Shown one piece after another: positions 34,793 to 44,756 of a DNA stretch of 64,000 nucleotides (positions are counted from its first letter, which is position 1; the number at the start of each line of letters is the position of its first letter). The stretch comes from Streptomyces sp. SLBN-31 (lineage in GTDB: Bacteria > Actinomycetota > Actinomycetes > Streptomycetales > Streptomycetaceae), in the NCBI RefSeq assembly GCF_006715395.1, contig NZ_VFNC01000001.1, positions 3,472,001-3,536,000 of the forward strand, read 5' to 3'. The notes under the pieces are model-generated. The model saw only the letters and a list, made by a program, of their open reading frames with translations, was not told where the DNA came from and ran no database searches. The translations under genes were made by a program, and so were the position numbers.

Positions 34793-36253
34793 TCACTGGC
34801 CAGCCGCGTTCAGCAGATCCAGTGCGCTCTGCTGGCAGCCGTAGTCGCTGGTGCCGGTTCCGCCGTTCCAGTGGGGGCCGTACTGGTCGAGGGAGTTGCG
34901 GTCGTTGGTGTAGGCGGCGTCCGCCCACCGGTCCAAGGCGGCGGCGTAGGGGTGGTCGGACAGCTGGGCGTCGAGTCTGCCGAGGCCGCGGACGTAGGCG
35001 CCCTTGAAGGAGGGGCCGTCGCCGGTGCAGCTGTCGGACTCACCCGGTTCGCGAAGAACTCCGTCGGTCTGGAGGCGGACCGTGGAGGCGTCGGCCAACT
35101 GCCGGGCCGTGGTGAGCAGAGAGCTGTCGTTCGTGGCCTTGTACAGCTCGGTGAGGCCGCCGAGGACGACGCCCTGGTTGTAGGTCCAGGTGGTCTGGCC
35201 GTTGTTGGCGCAGGCGTCGGTGAGACCGTCGTTGATCATGTGGTCGGCGTTGATCATGCCGCTCTGCCGGAACCAGGCCCACTCGTTCCTCGCCCGGGAC
35301 AGATAGACGCTGTCGCCACTGATCCGGTTGTGGAGCGCCGCGTTGAGCTGGAGGAACAGTTCGTTGGTGATGGCGTTCTTGTAGGTCTTCGTCTCGTTCC
35401 AGAGCACTCCGCCGCCGCAGGTCGCGGTCCAGTAGGCGTTCATGTGGTCGGCGTCGGCGCGTGCGGTGTTCAGGTAGCGGCTGTCGCCGGTCGCGTCGTA
35501 GGCGGCGACCCAGGCCAGGCCCCACCAACCGGTGTCGTCCAGATAGTCGTTGGTGAAGTTGCCGCCCTGGGCGCCGATGTTCTTGTCGTAGGTCGAGGCG
35601 ATGGCGTACCGGTAGCTGGGCATGCCGCTGACGCGGGCGTTGTCGAGGACGGCGGTGAGGGCGTTGGCGGCGGTCCACCAGCCGTTGCCGCCGAACAGGC
35701 CCGTCCCGCGGTCGTACGACATCATCAGCGCGGTCGCCGCGGCGGTGCCCCGGCTCCAGGCGTTCCAGTCGACCCGGGCCCAGGCGGTACAGGTGATCTC
35801 CGGGCGGTCCCCGGCCTTGCCGCAGGCGCGCAGCGCTCCTACGCCGCTGGTGTTCCAGTCGTCGACGTTGTACATGAGGGTGCGCCAGCCGCGGGAACCC
35901 GAGGGCGTCGTGGTGTCGCCGAGTTTGCTGCCGCCGGACCAGGTACGACCGCCGTCGAAGCTCCGGTCCAGCCAGACCTCGTCACCCGGGTTGCCGCCGT
36001 CGATGGAGGCCCAGCCCATGACATCGTTGTCCGAGAGATGCAGTCGCACGGTACGGCCGTACAGGGTGCTGCTGACGGGAGTGCGGTCGGAGGTGGCCGC
36101 CGCGGGGTCGCGTGTGTCGCAGTACTTGTTGCAGACGGTGGCTGTCGCGGCTGCGGCTGCGGGCGAGGGTGTGGTGAGGGTCAGGAGAGCGCCCAGGACG
36201 GCGGTCGCCGACGCTGTCGTTGCCGCGCGGCGGGGTCTGAGTGAGTGGGGCAC
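34793..36253 (-). CDS. secreted GH76 alpha-1,6-mannanase-type hydrolase
   Basis: The start is GTG 36253, with GGAGGTGG directly upstream, giving 486 residues. An export signal is visible (RPRRAATTASATAVLGALL..., cleavage near PAAAAA). Residues 40-150 form a beta-rich domain (VCNKYCDTRDP, RTVRLHLSDNDVMGWASID). The GH76 domain follows, with the paired catalytic aspartates in LDDTGWWGLAW and conserved NETKTYKNAITNELFL. It should cleave alpha-1,6-mannan, for example fungal or mycobacterial cell-wall mannan. A perfect palindrome lies 83 bp upstream of the start. Confidence 0.94.
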   Translation of the reverse strand: MPHSLRPRRAATTASATAVLGALLTLTTPSPAAAAATATVCNKYCDTRDPAAATSDRTPVSSTLYGRTVRLHLSDNDVMGWASIDGGNPGDEVWLDRSFDGGRTWSGGSKLGDTTTPSGSRGWRTLMYNVDDWNTSGVGALRACGKAGDRPEITCTAWARVDWNAWSRGTAAATALMMSYDRGTGLFGGNGWWTAANALTAVLDNARVSGMPSYRYAIASTYDKNIGAQGGNFTNDYLDDTGWWGLAWVAAYDATGDSRYLNTARADADHMNAYWTATCGGGVLWNETKTYKNAITNELFLQLNAALHNRISGDSVYLSRARNEWAWFRQSGMINADHMINDGLTDACANNGQTTWTYNQGVVLGGLTELYKATNDSSLLTTARQLADASTVRLQTDGVLREPGESDSCTGDGPSFKGAYVRGLGRLDAQLSDHPYAAALDRWADAAYTNDRNSLDQYGPHWNGGTGTSDYGCQQSALDLLNAAGQ

Positions 36254-36581
36254 TGGCCACCTCCGGTGGGGGTGCGGAAGTCTGGTATGGACCTGTGCTG
36301 TGAGGGCTCTCAGCGTCCCGCTTGGTAAAGGACATGTCAATGAGTCGGGTCATTGACGACTGGCGCCGGAATGCCTGGCCTTGAGCCCGGAGGACATGCG
36401 GAGCGTCGTCGTTGCGCGGCGGCACCTCGCCGCGGTCACACGCCGCCGGGCAGGCGGCCGGACACGAGTCCGGCAATACGCCGCTCCTGCGCGCTCATCG
36501 CCACCGCGCCCCCGCCCTGGGGCAGTCCGACGTCCACACCGACGGGTGGCACCGACCGTGGCCGGCGCCACCGGGTGTGCC
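36254..36581. promoter_or_regulatory. 328-bp leader of GH76 gene with palindrome at 36336-36357
   Basis: No supported gene lies here. Arms GTCAATGA (36336-36343) and TCATTGAC (36350-36357) are a perfect 8-bp inverted repeat around GTCGGG. On the minus strand the inner arm includes TTGACA, so the site probably overlaps the GH76 -35 element and acts as an operator. Confidence 0.55.
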
Positions 36582-37973
36582 TCAGTCCTCCCACTTGGTG
36601 AAGAGCATGTTCAGCCCCTCGGCCATGGTCGGGTGGGCGATCAGTCCGTCCCGAAGTCGGGTGAAGGGCATCCCGGCCCACATGGCCGTCTGCACCACGC
36701 TGAGCACCTCCAAGGATTCGGGGCCCAGGAGCGCGACACCGAGGATCTCCTCGGTGTCGCGATCGACGACCGCCTTCCACAGGCCCCGGGTCTCACGCAG
36801 CGTGCGGGCCCGGGGGATGGCTTCCACCGGCAGCCTGGCGACCCGGATGTCACGGCCGGTGACGCGGGCCTGCTCCTCGGTGAGCCCCACCCGGGCGAGT
36901 TCCGGGTCGGTGAACAGGTTCCACGGGACCAGGCGCCCGGCGGTGCTGCGCGAACCGCCCGCGATGTTGGCCTTCACGATCCGGTAGTCGTCCAGCGAGA
37001 CGTGGGTGAACTGCGGGCTGCCCGCCACGTCGCCCACCGCCCAGGTGTGCGGCGCGTCGGTGGCGAGGGTTTCGTCGACACGGATGAAACCGCGCTCGTC
37101 GGTCCGTACACCGGCGGCGTCCAGGCCCAGATCACGGGTGACGGGTTCACGGCCGACGGCCACGAGTACGTCGTCGGCGACGAGGGTCCGGCCGTCCTCC
37201 AGTACGAGGCGCACGGCCTGTTCCTCGTCGCGGAAGACCTCCTTGACGGATACACCCGCGAGCACGTCGACACCGTCCTGGCGCAGACAGTCGGTCAGCA
37301 CTGCGGCGATGTCGGCGTCCTCGTGCGGCAGCAGGCGGGAGTTGTGGTCGAGTACCGTGACCCGGCTTCCGAAGGCTGCGAACATCTGCGCGAACTCCAG
37401 GCCGACATAACCGCCGCCGATCACTGCCAGCCGCTCCGGGATCCGCTCCAGGCTCAGGAGCGTGTCGCTGGTGAGCGGCTGGACGTCGGCCAGTCCCGGG
37501 AGTGAGGGGAGACGCGGCACCGTACCGGTGTTGATCACGACGTCCGTGCCGCGGACGATGCGGCGTCCACCGTCGTTCACATCGATTTCGACCGTGCGCT
37601 CGGCCACGAAGCGGGCCGTGCCGAGGACGAAGTCCATCCCGCTGTCCAAGAACTGGCGGTGGTTGAGCTCGACCATGTCCGCCACCACGCCCTCCTTGTG
37701 GGAGCGCAGCATCCGAAGGTCGACCTCGAGCTTGCCCAGGCTGAGCCCCAGTGACTGCGCGGCGGCGGCCCGGCGGGCCAGCCGGGCACTGGTGACCAGG
37801 GACTTGGTGGGTATGCAGGCCACGTTGATGCACGTGCCGCCGATCATGCCGCGCTCGACCATGACGACCCTGCGGCCGGCCCGCGCCACATCCATGGCCA
37901 GGGTCTTCCCCGCCTTCCCACCACCCACGACCAGCAGGTCGACATCCTCTACGACATCACCGGGATCGATCAT
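36582..37973 (-). CDS. pyridine nucleotide-disulfide oxidoreductase (mercuric reductase-like)
   Basis: The 463-residue flavoprotein starts at ATG 37973. FAD is bound by LLVVGGGKAGKTLA near the N-terminus. The redox-active disulfide is GGTCINVACIPTK (Cys48, Cys53). The NAD(P)-binding motif is AVIGGGYVGLEFA and the second FAD motif is TWAVGDVAG. The dimer domain ends AHPTMAEGLN with a catalytic-type histidine. No N-terminal HMA domain and no C-terminal Cys pair is present, so mercury reduction is unlikely. Its true electron acceptor is unknown. It lies next to a hydrolase and a flavodoxin-domain protein. Confidence 0.93.
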   Translation of the reverse strand: MIDPGDVVEDVDLLVVGGGKAGKTLAMDVARAGRRVVMVERGMIGGTCINVACIPTKSLVTSARLARRAAAAQSLGLSLGKLEVDLRMLRSHKEGVVADMVELNHRQFLDSGMDFVLGTARFVAERTVEIDVNDGGRRIVRGTDVVINTGTVPRLPSLPGLADVQPLTSDTLLSLERIPERLAVIGGGYVGLEFAQMFAAFGSRVTVLDHNSRLLPHEDADIAAVLTDCLRQDGVDVLAGVSVKEVFRDEEQAVRLVLEDGRTLVADDVLVAVGREPVTRDLGLDAAGVRTDERGFIRVDETLATDAPHTWAVGDVAGSPQFTHVSLDDYRIVKANIAGGSRSTAGRLVPWNLFTDPELARVGLTEEQARVTGRDIRVARLPVEAIPRARTLRETRGLWKAVVDRDTEEILGVALLGPESLEVLSVVQTAMWAGMPFTRLRDGLIAHPTMAEGLNMLFTKWED

Positions 37974-38200
37974 GACTGTGCGCCCTCCTCGCAGCTGTGC
38001 CCCTGCGGCGACCGGGCCGTGCCACGTCGTGCGCGCGCCACGGCCGCCGTGCCCAGCATCTCCTCACGGCTCGGGCCGCGCATCCGACTGGAGGACGTCA
38101 GCCCCAAGGTCCTGGAGGGCAAGGGGTTTGTGGACCGGATCGTCTACCCGGCCGTCCACCCGGCGCAGCTGCGGCTGGTCCGCGCTCCCTGGAGCGGCAC

Positions 38201-38234
38201 GCGCCTCACCTCTGCCGTGGCCGAGGTGAGGCGC
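38201..38234 (-). terminator. terminator after chloroperoxidase-like gene
   Basis: GCGCCTCACCTC (38201-38212) and GAGGTGAGGCGC (38223-38234) form a perfect 12-bp stem with a 10-nt loop, 7 bp past the stop codon of the minus-strand gene ending at 38242. Confidence 0.85.
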
Positions 38235-38241
38235 GCTCGGG

Positions 38242-39587
<1,346 letters not shown>

Positions 39588-40097
39588 ATGACTGTTCTGG
39601 TGGCATACGCGACCGCTCACGGGTCCACTCGCGAGATCGCGCACCGTATCGCTTCAAGAATGCGGACGGAGGGTGTGGAGGTCGATGTGCGCGCCGTGGA
39701 GGCGGTCGCCGATATGAACGGTTATGACGCGTTCGTCGTCGGCAGTGCCGTGCACGACCAGAAGTGGCTGGCCGAGGCGCGGAGCTTCGTCCGCCAGGGC
39801 ATCGCCGCACCCGGTTCCCGGCCGGTGTGGCTGTTCAGTGTGGGCATGCCGGGTGCGCTGCGCGGCCCCTGGAAGGGGCTGATGTACAAGGAGGTGCCGG
39901 TCATCGAGGCGGATCTCGCGGTACCGTTCTCCGCGCGCGGACATCGGCTGTTCTCCGGTGTCATCAGGCCCGAGCATCTGTCGCGCCGGGGCCGGTTGCT
40001 GTTCCGGCTGATGGGCTGCCGGTACGGCGACCACCGCGACTGGGACGAGATCGACGGCTGGGCCGAGCAGATCGCGGGGGCGCTCACGCCCCGCTGA
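39588..40097 (+). CDS. flavodoxin-domain protein
   Basis: ATG 39588 follows GGAGGGATCGCC. The 169-residue protein has the FMN phosphate-binding loop at its N-terminus (VAYATAHGSTREIAHRIA), then YDAFVVGSAVHDQKW and WLFSVGMPG, and ends DWDEIDGWAEQIAGAL. It resembles protoporphyrinogen-oxidase-like (HemG-type) flavodoxins of actinobacteria that occur with stress genes. A redox role is likely but no partner is certain. The decayed MFS gene lies convergent just downstream. Confidence 0.9.
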   Translation: MTVLVAYATAHGSTREIAHRIASRMRTEGVEVDVRAVEAVADMNGYDAFVVGSAVHDQKWLAEARSFVRQGIAAPGSRPVWLFSVGMPGALRGPWKGLMYKEVPVIEADLAVPFSARGHRLFSGVIRPEHLSRRGRLLFRLMGCRYGDHRDWDEIDGWAEQIAGALTPR

Positions 40098-40168
40098 GTC
40101 GGTGTGCGGCGGCAGGCGCCGGTTCGCCTCTGTGTCGGGCGGCGGACTCGCGGTGGTCCTGCAAGCCC

Positions 40169-41110
40169 TCACCAGGGAACCGAGGCCCTGGAGGATGGAA
40201 CCGGGCTCAGGTGTGGACCTTGGGAGCAGCGGGACTGGAGGCTCTGGCGGTCGGGGGGCCGAGATTCTCGGGGCAGGAGCACGCCCGCGGCGAGGCCGCC
40301 GACGCCGATGACGGCCAGGCTGATCATCGCGGCGGCGTAAGCGCCCTTAGTGAGGCCGGCCGCAAGGATGGTGCCCGCGATCGCCGTGCCGAAGGACGAG
40401 CCGAGGTTCGACACGCTCCGGGACAGCCCTGAGATCTCTCCCCGTTGTTCCTCGGGGAAGCTCGACTGAACGACGTTGACCGACGGGGTCCGCATGACGC
40501 CCAGGCCGAGCCCTATGAGGAGCACCCAGGGACGAACGCCCAGGCGGTGGAGAAGCTCTCGGTCAGGATGATCAGGACCACCACGCCGGCGATGGAGACG
40601 ACGAAGCCGGACGTGATGAGGGTTCTCCGGGGGAGGCGGCGGGCCGGGCGCTCGGAGGACAGGGACGACGCCAGCAGGCCCAAGGTGGCCGCCCTGAAGA
40701 CGACGCCGGTCTGGATGGCGTCGTAGCCGCGCATGTAGACGGGTGGGATGAGCAGCGCGGTGCCGATGCCTTCGAGGATCGAGTTGCCGACGATCAGGAC
40801 GCCGAGTCCCGGAGCGGCGGCGCTGGCAGGGCCCCTGTCGCGTAGACGCCCAGGCCGGTCAGGAAGACCGTTTGCGGCCGTAGCGGTCGGTGAGACTGCC
40901 GCCCGGGATCATCAGCGCGGCCATCACCAACAGGAAGATCGTGATGGCCACCTGGACTCCTTGGACGGTGGTGTCCAGGTCCTCGCTGATGTCATTGATC
41001 ATCACGTTCATGTTGGAGCCCGCGAAGCTGCAGATGAACTGCGCCAGCGCGAGGGCGGCCAGCGCTCGTCTCGGACCTGCCGGCCGGCTCGTCCCGGCCG
41101 TCTGAGCCAC
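40169..41110 (-). pseudogene. degenerate MFS (DHA2-type) exporter
   Basis: Fragments in different frames read as one exporter: residues from 41110 ([29 protein letters not shown]... to DRYGRK), then LTGLGVYATGAL and LGVLIVGNSILEGIGTALLIPP, then RGYDAIQTGVVFRAATLGLLASSL..., then LLIGLGLGVMRTPSVNVVQSSFPEEQRGEISGLSRSVSN to the end. Breaks lie near 40873, in about 40820-40840 and near 40520. Roughly 150 residues are missing after TALLIPP. Two kinds of damage (frameshifts plus a deletion) make true decay more likely than sequencing error. It overlaps the end of the neighbouring GH15 remnant. Confidence 0.85.
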
Positions 41111-42900
41111 CGGTGACGCCCCCGCCTGTGTCCTCGTTCGGCACCGTCAGTCCACGCGTTGCAGGATTCCCGTGGTTGCCGTGGCGCGGTCCGCTGTGCG
41201 CATTCTCCAGCTCTTCGTCGAGCGCCATGGCCGCGGTGACCAGGGCGAGGTGGGTGAATGCCTGTGGGAAGTTCCCGAGTTGCTCGCCCGAAGGGCCGAT
41301 CTCCTCGGCGAACAGGCCGACATGGTTGGCATAGGTGAGCATCTTGTCGAAGGCATGGCGGGCCTGGTGGAGCCGGCCGCTGCGCGCGAGTGCCTCGACG
41401 TAGAAGAAGCTGCACAGGTTGAAAGTTCCTTCCGAGCCGCGCAGTCCGTCGGGGGATGCCGCCGGGTCGTAGCGGTAGACGAGACTGTTCGCTGACCAGT
41501 TCCTTGTCCATGGCGTCCAGCGTGCTCAACCAGTCGGGGTCGTGGGGCGAGAGGAAGCCCACGCGCGGCATCAGCAGGAGTGAGGCGTCCAGGACGTCGG
41601 TGTCGTAGTGCTGTACGAAGGCCTGGCGCTTGTCGTGCCAGCCGCGTTCGATGATTTGACGGAAGACTGTGTCGCGCGCGCCGGTCCAGCGGGCGATGTC
41701 GGCGGGGCGGGAGAATTCGGTGGCCGCGCGGATACCGCGGTCGAACGCAACCCAGGTCATCAGACGGCTGTAGGTGAAGTCCTGACGCCCGCCCCGGGTC
41801 TCCCAGATCCCCTCGTCGGGCTGGTCCCAGTGGGCGGCGAGCCAGTCCAGTACGTCGCTCAGTGCCTTCCATCCGCGAACCGCGCCGATGTCCCCGCCCA
41901 CGATCAGCGCGTCGGACACCTCGCCGTAGATGTCGAGCTGGAGTTGGTCGGCGGCCGCGTTGCCCGCACGCACCGGCCGGGATCCTCGATAGCCCTCGAG
42001 GTGGTCGAGGGTGTCCTCGGTCAGGTGGGGGTCGCCGTCGACCCGGTACATGATCTGGAGGGGGTCCGCCGAGGGCGTGGCTTTGGCTTCGATGCGGTCG
42101 CGCAGCCAGCGAGGGAAGGCCTGCGCCTCGTCGTAGAAACCCAGGTCGATGAGTACTCTGACCGACAGCGATGCGTCCCGGATCCATGTGTATCGGTAGT
42201 CCCAGTTGCGCTCGCCGCCGATCTGCTCGGGCAGACCCATGGTCGCGGCGGCGATGGGCGCTCCGGTGGGGGCGTACGTGAGCAGCTTCAGGGTGATCGC
42301 CGACCGGTTCACGATGTCCTGCCAGCGGCCCCGGTAGGTGCACGAGCGGAGCCACGACAGCCAGAACGTGCGGCAGGTCTCCAGGGCGTCGGCGCACCCT
42401 TCCAGCGACGGGCGGGGTGGGGCGGGATCCTGGCTGGGCGTGCTGGTCAGCACCACTGCCGCCGCTTGGCCGGCGGAGGACGGCAACGACATCAGTGCCC
42501 GCTTCACCCTCCTTATCAGCTGGTGGACGCCGGTCGGGGCCGAGGAGTCGTTGGGCATCATGAAGTCGGCCACCTCACCGACCCCGCCCGGTGCCATGAA
42601 CCGGGTGACCAGGACGGCTGTGTCCGACAGATAGAGCTGCCGGACGGTCATGGTGTCGCCGTCGGGGAACTCCACGGCCAGGCGGCAGTGGCCGCCGCGT
42701 TCATCGTCCAGGAGTGAGGCGAAGACACTGGGCGAGTCGAAGCGCGGCGTGCACCACCAGTCGACGGTTCCGTCGGACGACACAAGGGCAGCGGTCTGGA
42801 GATCGCCGACCATGCCGTGCTCCGCGATGGGCGGGTACCGGTTCGCGTGATCCCCCTCCGAGGTCAGGGACGCCGCGACGACACGGCGGGGAGCCGTCAC
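40992..42900 (-). pseudogene. GH15 glucoamylase/trehalase-like gene, frameshifted and internally deleted
   Basis: The frame from GTG 42900 reads a GH15-type protein: YPPIAEHGMVGDLQTAALVSSDGTVDWWCTPRFDSPSVFASLLDD, then GGERNWDYRYTWIRDAS and so on to [10 protein letters not shown]. It then loses frame near 41487-41491, where one extra base is inferred. The correct continuation ([15 protein letters not shown]... [33 protein letters not shown]) is in another frame ending at 40992. In addition about 110 residues usually found between the N-terminal beta domain and the barrel are missing after IRRVKRA. It is therefore probably inactive. Confidence 0.85.
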
Positions 42901-43063
42901 GGACCTGTGCGTGCAAAGCCTTCGTCAGGCCCGTGACCGTCGCTTCACCCACTGCGGGTGAAACCCCACGCCCAAGTGCCGAAGGCGGACCAGATTCTGT
43001 GGTGAGCCAGGGTGCACAGGTGTCCCACCCGACGAGGAGTGCGGCGAACGGACGAGGAGGCAC

Positions 43064-43492
43064 TCACCGGTTTCGTCTTCGGTTGATGAGGAGCGAGGCG
43101 CAGCACACCACTGAGCAGGCCAGTCCCGCGTACATCAGGGGCGCAGTCCAGAACCACACCGCTTCGGTGCTGTGGCCGCTGGTCCAGTGGCAGGTGAGGG
43201 ACGGAGGGAAACTTTCCACGCTCACCGATGTCAGCCCGTAGTCCCGCCCGGCGTCCATGTACACGCCGGCACCGGTCTTGTCCGCGCACACATCGAGCGG
43301 ATTCGTGAAGGCCATCCCGTAGACGGTTCCTGCCCCGTAGGCGGCGATCGCTGCCGCGCCGCCCAGCACTGCCCAGCGAACCGGCCGTGAGGGCTTCCTC
43401 CTGGTCACCCACAACGCGTAGGGGAATGTCCCAACGGCGAGGAGGAGGACGGTGATCGCGGGCGGACCGAACACTGCGAACAGAGACACCAT
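43064..43492 (-). CDS. hypothetical membrane protein
   Basis: The 142-residue protein starts at ATG 43492 and has three clear membrane helices: VSLFAVFGPPAITVLLLAVG, WAVLGGAAAIAAYGAGTVYG, and LMYAGLACSVVCCASLLI near the C-terminus. Between helices 2 and 3 is a loop of about 50 residues with two cysteines (DVCADKTG, LTCHWTSGH), possibly extracytoplasmic and disulfide-linked. The tail is basic (NRRRNR). No family was recognised. It lies alone between the GH15 remnant and an esterase gene. Confidence 0.75.
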   Translation of the reverse strand: MVSLFAVFGPPAITVLLLAVGTFPYALWVTRRKPSRPVRWAVLGGAAAIAAYGAGTVYGMAFTNPLDVCADKTGAGVYMDAGRDYGLTSVSVESFPPSLTCHWTSGHSTEAVWFWTAPLMYAGLACSVVCCASLLINRRRNR

Positions 43493-43564
43493 GCGGTCAG
43501 AGGTTACGTGGACGCGGCAAGCGCAAGGCGGGTGAAGGGGACAGGTCGAACCAGCGGGAACCGC

Positions 43565-44413
43565 TCACCGCGTGTCGGTCCGCCACAGCCAGCGCAGAGC
43601 GTCCGGCAGCAGGACGCCGCCGTGGTTGGGGCTGTGTCCGCCGTCTCCCAGGACAAGGCGGAAGTCGTACCCCGCTTCGGCGAGAGCGGCGGCCACGCGC
43701 AGGTTTTCGGCGAGCCAGTTTTGCTGCGGCTCGTTCCAGCGCAGATCGCGGTGGCCGCTTTGCAGCAAGATGCGCAGCGGCTTGCGGGGAACGCGGGGGA
43801 TGAGGTCCGGGTAGGGATTGCCGTCCGGCATCTGCGCGAAGCTGGACAGGTATCCGATGACGCGACGGAACCTGTCCGGCCGCAGCCACGCGGCGGTGAA
43901 GGCGCAGTTGCCGCCGCTGCTCCCGCCGCAGATGCCCCACCGTTCGGGCGACCGGGCGATGGCATGGCGTTGCGCGACCTGCGGGATGATCTCGGTGAGG
44001 AGGAAGGTGACGTACCGGTCGTCGAAGGCGTCGTACTCGGTGTTGCGGTTCTTCGGGTTCTCCGCGCCGGGGAAGACGCCGGGATCGACGAACACGCCGA
44101 TGGTGACGGGGATGTCGCCGCGGTGAACGAGGTTGTCCAGGACGATCGCGCCGCGTACCTCACCCGCGGGGTCCAGATACCACCATCCGTCCTGGAACAC
44201 CATCAAGGATGCCGGTTCGGTCGGGTCGTACTGTGCCGGCACATGGACCCAGAACTTACGGAAGGTTCCCGGGTAGACCTTGCTGTCCCTCCACTCGAAC
44301 GCGACCGTCTCGCCGGCGGGCACGCCGGGCTGCAGAGCGGAATCGGGTCCGTGGGCGTAGCGCACGTCCGACTGGTCGAGTGGAAGTGGCTGGTAGGGCA
44401 TCTCGATGGTCAC
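43565..44413 (-). CDS. enterochelin-esterase-like alpha/beta hydrolase
   Basis: GTG 44413 (VTIEMPYQPLPLDQSDVRYAHGPDS) or ATG 44401 is the likely start; the 50 residues upstream have no coding character. The protein of about 280 residues has an N-terminal beta region (FEWRDSKVYPGTFRKFWVHVPAQYDP). The esterase D/enterochelin esterase fold follows, with nucleophile elbow GICGGSSGGNCAF and catalytic histidine in GDGGHSPNHGG. It is cytoplasmic by sequence. The family cleaves siderophore or carbohydrate esters. No siderophore genes are near, so the substrate is open. Confidence 0.88.
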   Translation of the reverse strand: MTIEMPYQPLPLDQSDVRYAHGPDSALQPGVPAGETVAFEWRDSKVYPGTFRKFWVHVPAQYDPTEPASLMVFQDGWWYLDPAGEVRGAIVLDNLVHRGDIPVTIGVFVDPGVFPGAENPKNRNTEYDAFDDRYVTFLLTEIIPQVAQRHAIARSPERWGICGGSSGGNCAFTAAWLRPDRFRRVIGYLSSFAQMPDGNPYPDLIPRVPRKPLRILLQSGHRDLRWNEPQQNWLAENLRVAAALAEAGYDFRLVLGDGGHSPNHGGVLLPDALRWLWRTDTR

Positions 44414-44756
44414 GGGGGCAACCGTAGGGCCATCAACACCCTTGCCCGCAAGGGACGTTGACCACTCGCAGTAGGTGTCCGGCTGCGGCCGAAAAGCGGT
44501 GGCAGGCGGTCCGATTTGCCTGATCTTCCTGACCAATTCAAGCCGTTGAGTTGCCCCAGGCATGACAGTGCAGGTCGTCGGGTGTCACTCTTCTCCGGAA
44601 GTTCACCATTCCTTGCCAGATTCCTCACGCGGCGCAGCCGTGGCACCCCCCCACCTCCTTCCACCCGCATGCCGTGCAGCCCTCGGACCGGCGCACCCTG
44701 CCGGCCCGTGCCGTCCGCGGCCCCCACAACGGACCGTCGTACTGAAGGAGTTCTCG

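Noticed and set aside
36436..36500. Short minus-strand peptide MSAQERRIAGLVSGRLPGGV
   Set aside because: Twenty codons without a ribosome site in a gene-poor leader; likely chance.
36582..37973. Assignment as mercuric reductase
   Set aside because: The CxxxxC site is present, but there is no C-terminal cysteine pair, no HMA domain and no mer genes nearby.
38019..38200. Protein-like stretch RLGPRIRLEDVSPKVLEGKGF in the gap after the flavoprotein
   Set aside because: It is short, has no convincing start, runs into a terminator stem, and no family could be named. It may be a gene remnant but is unsupported.
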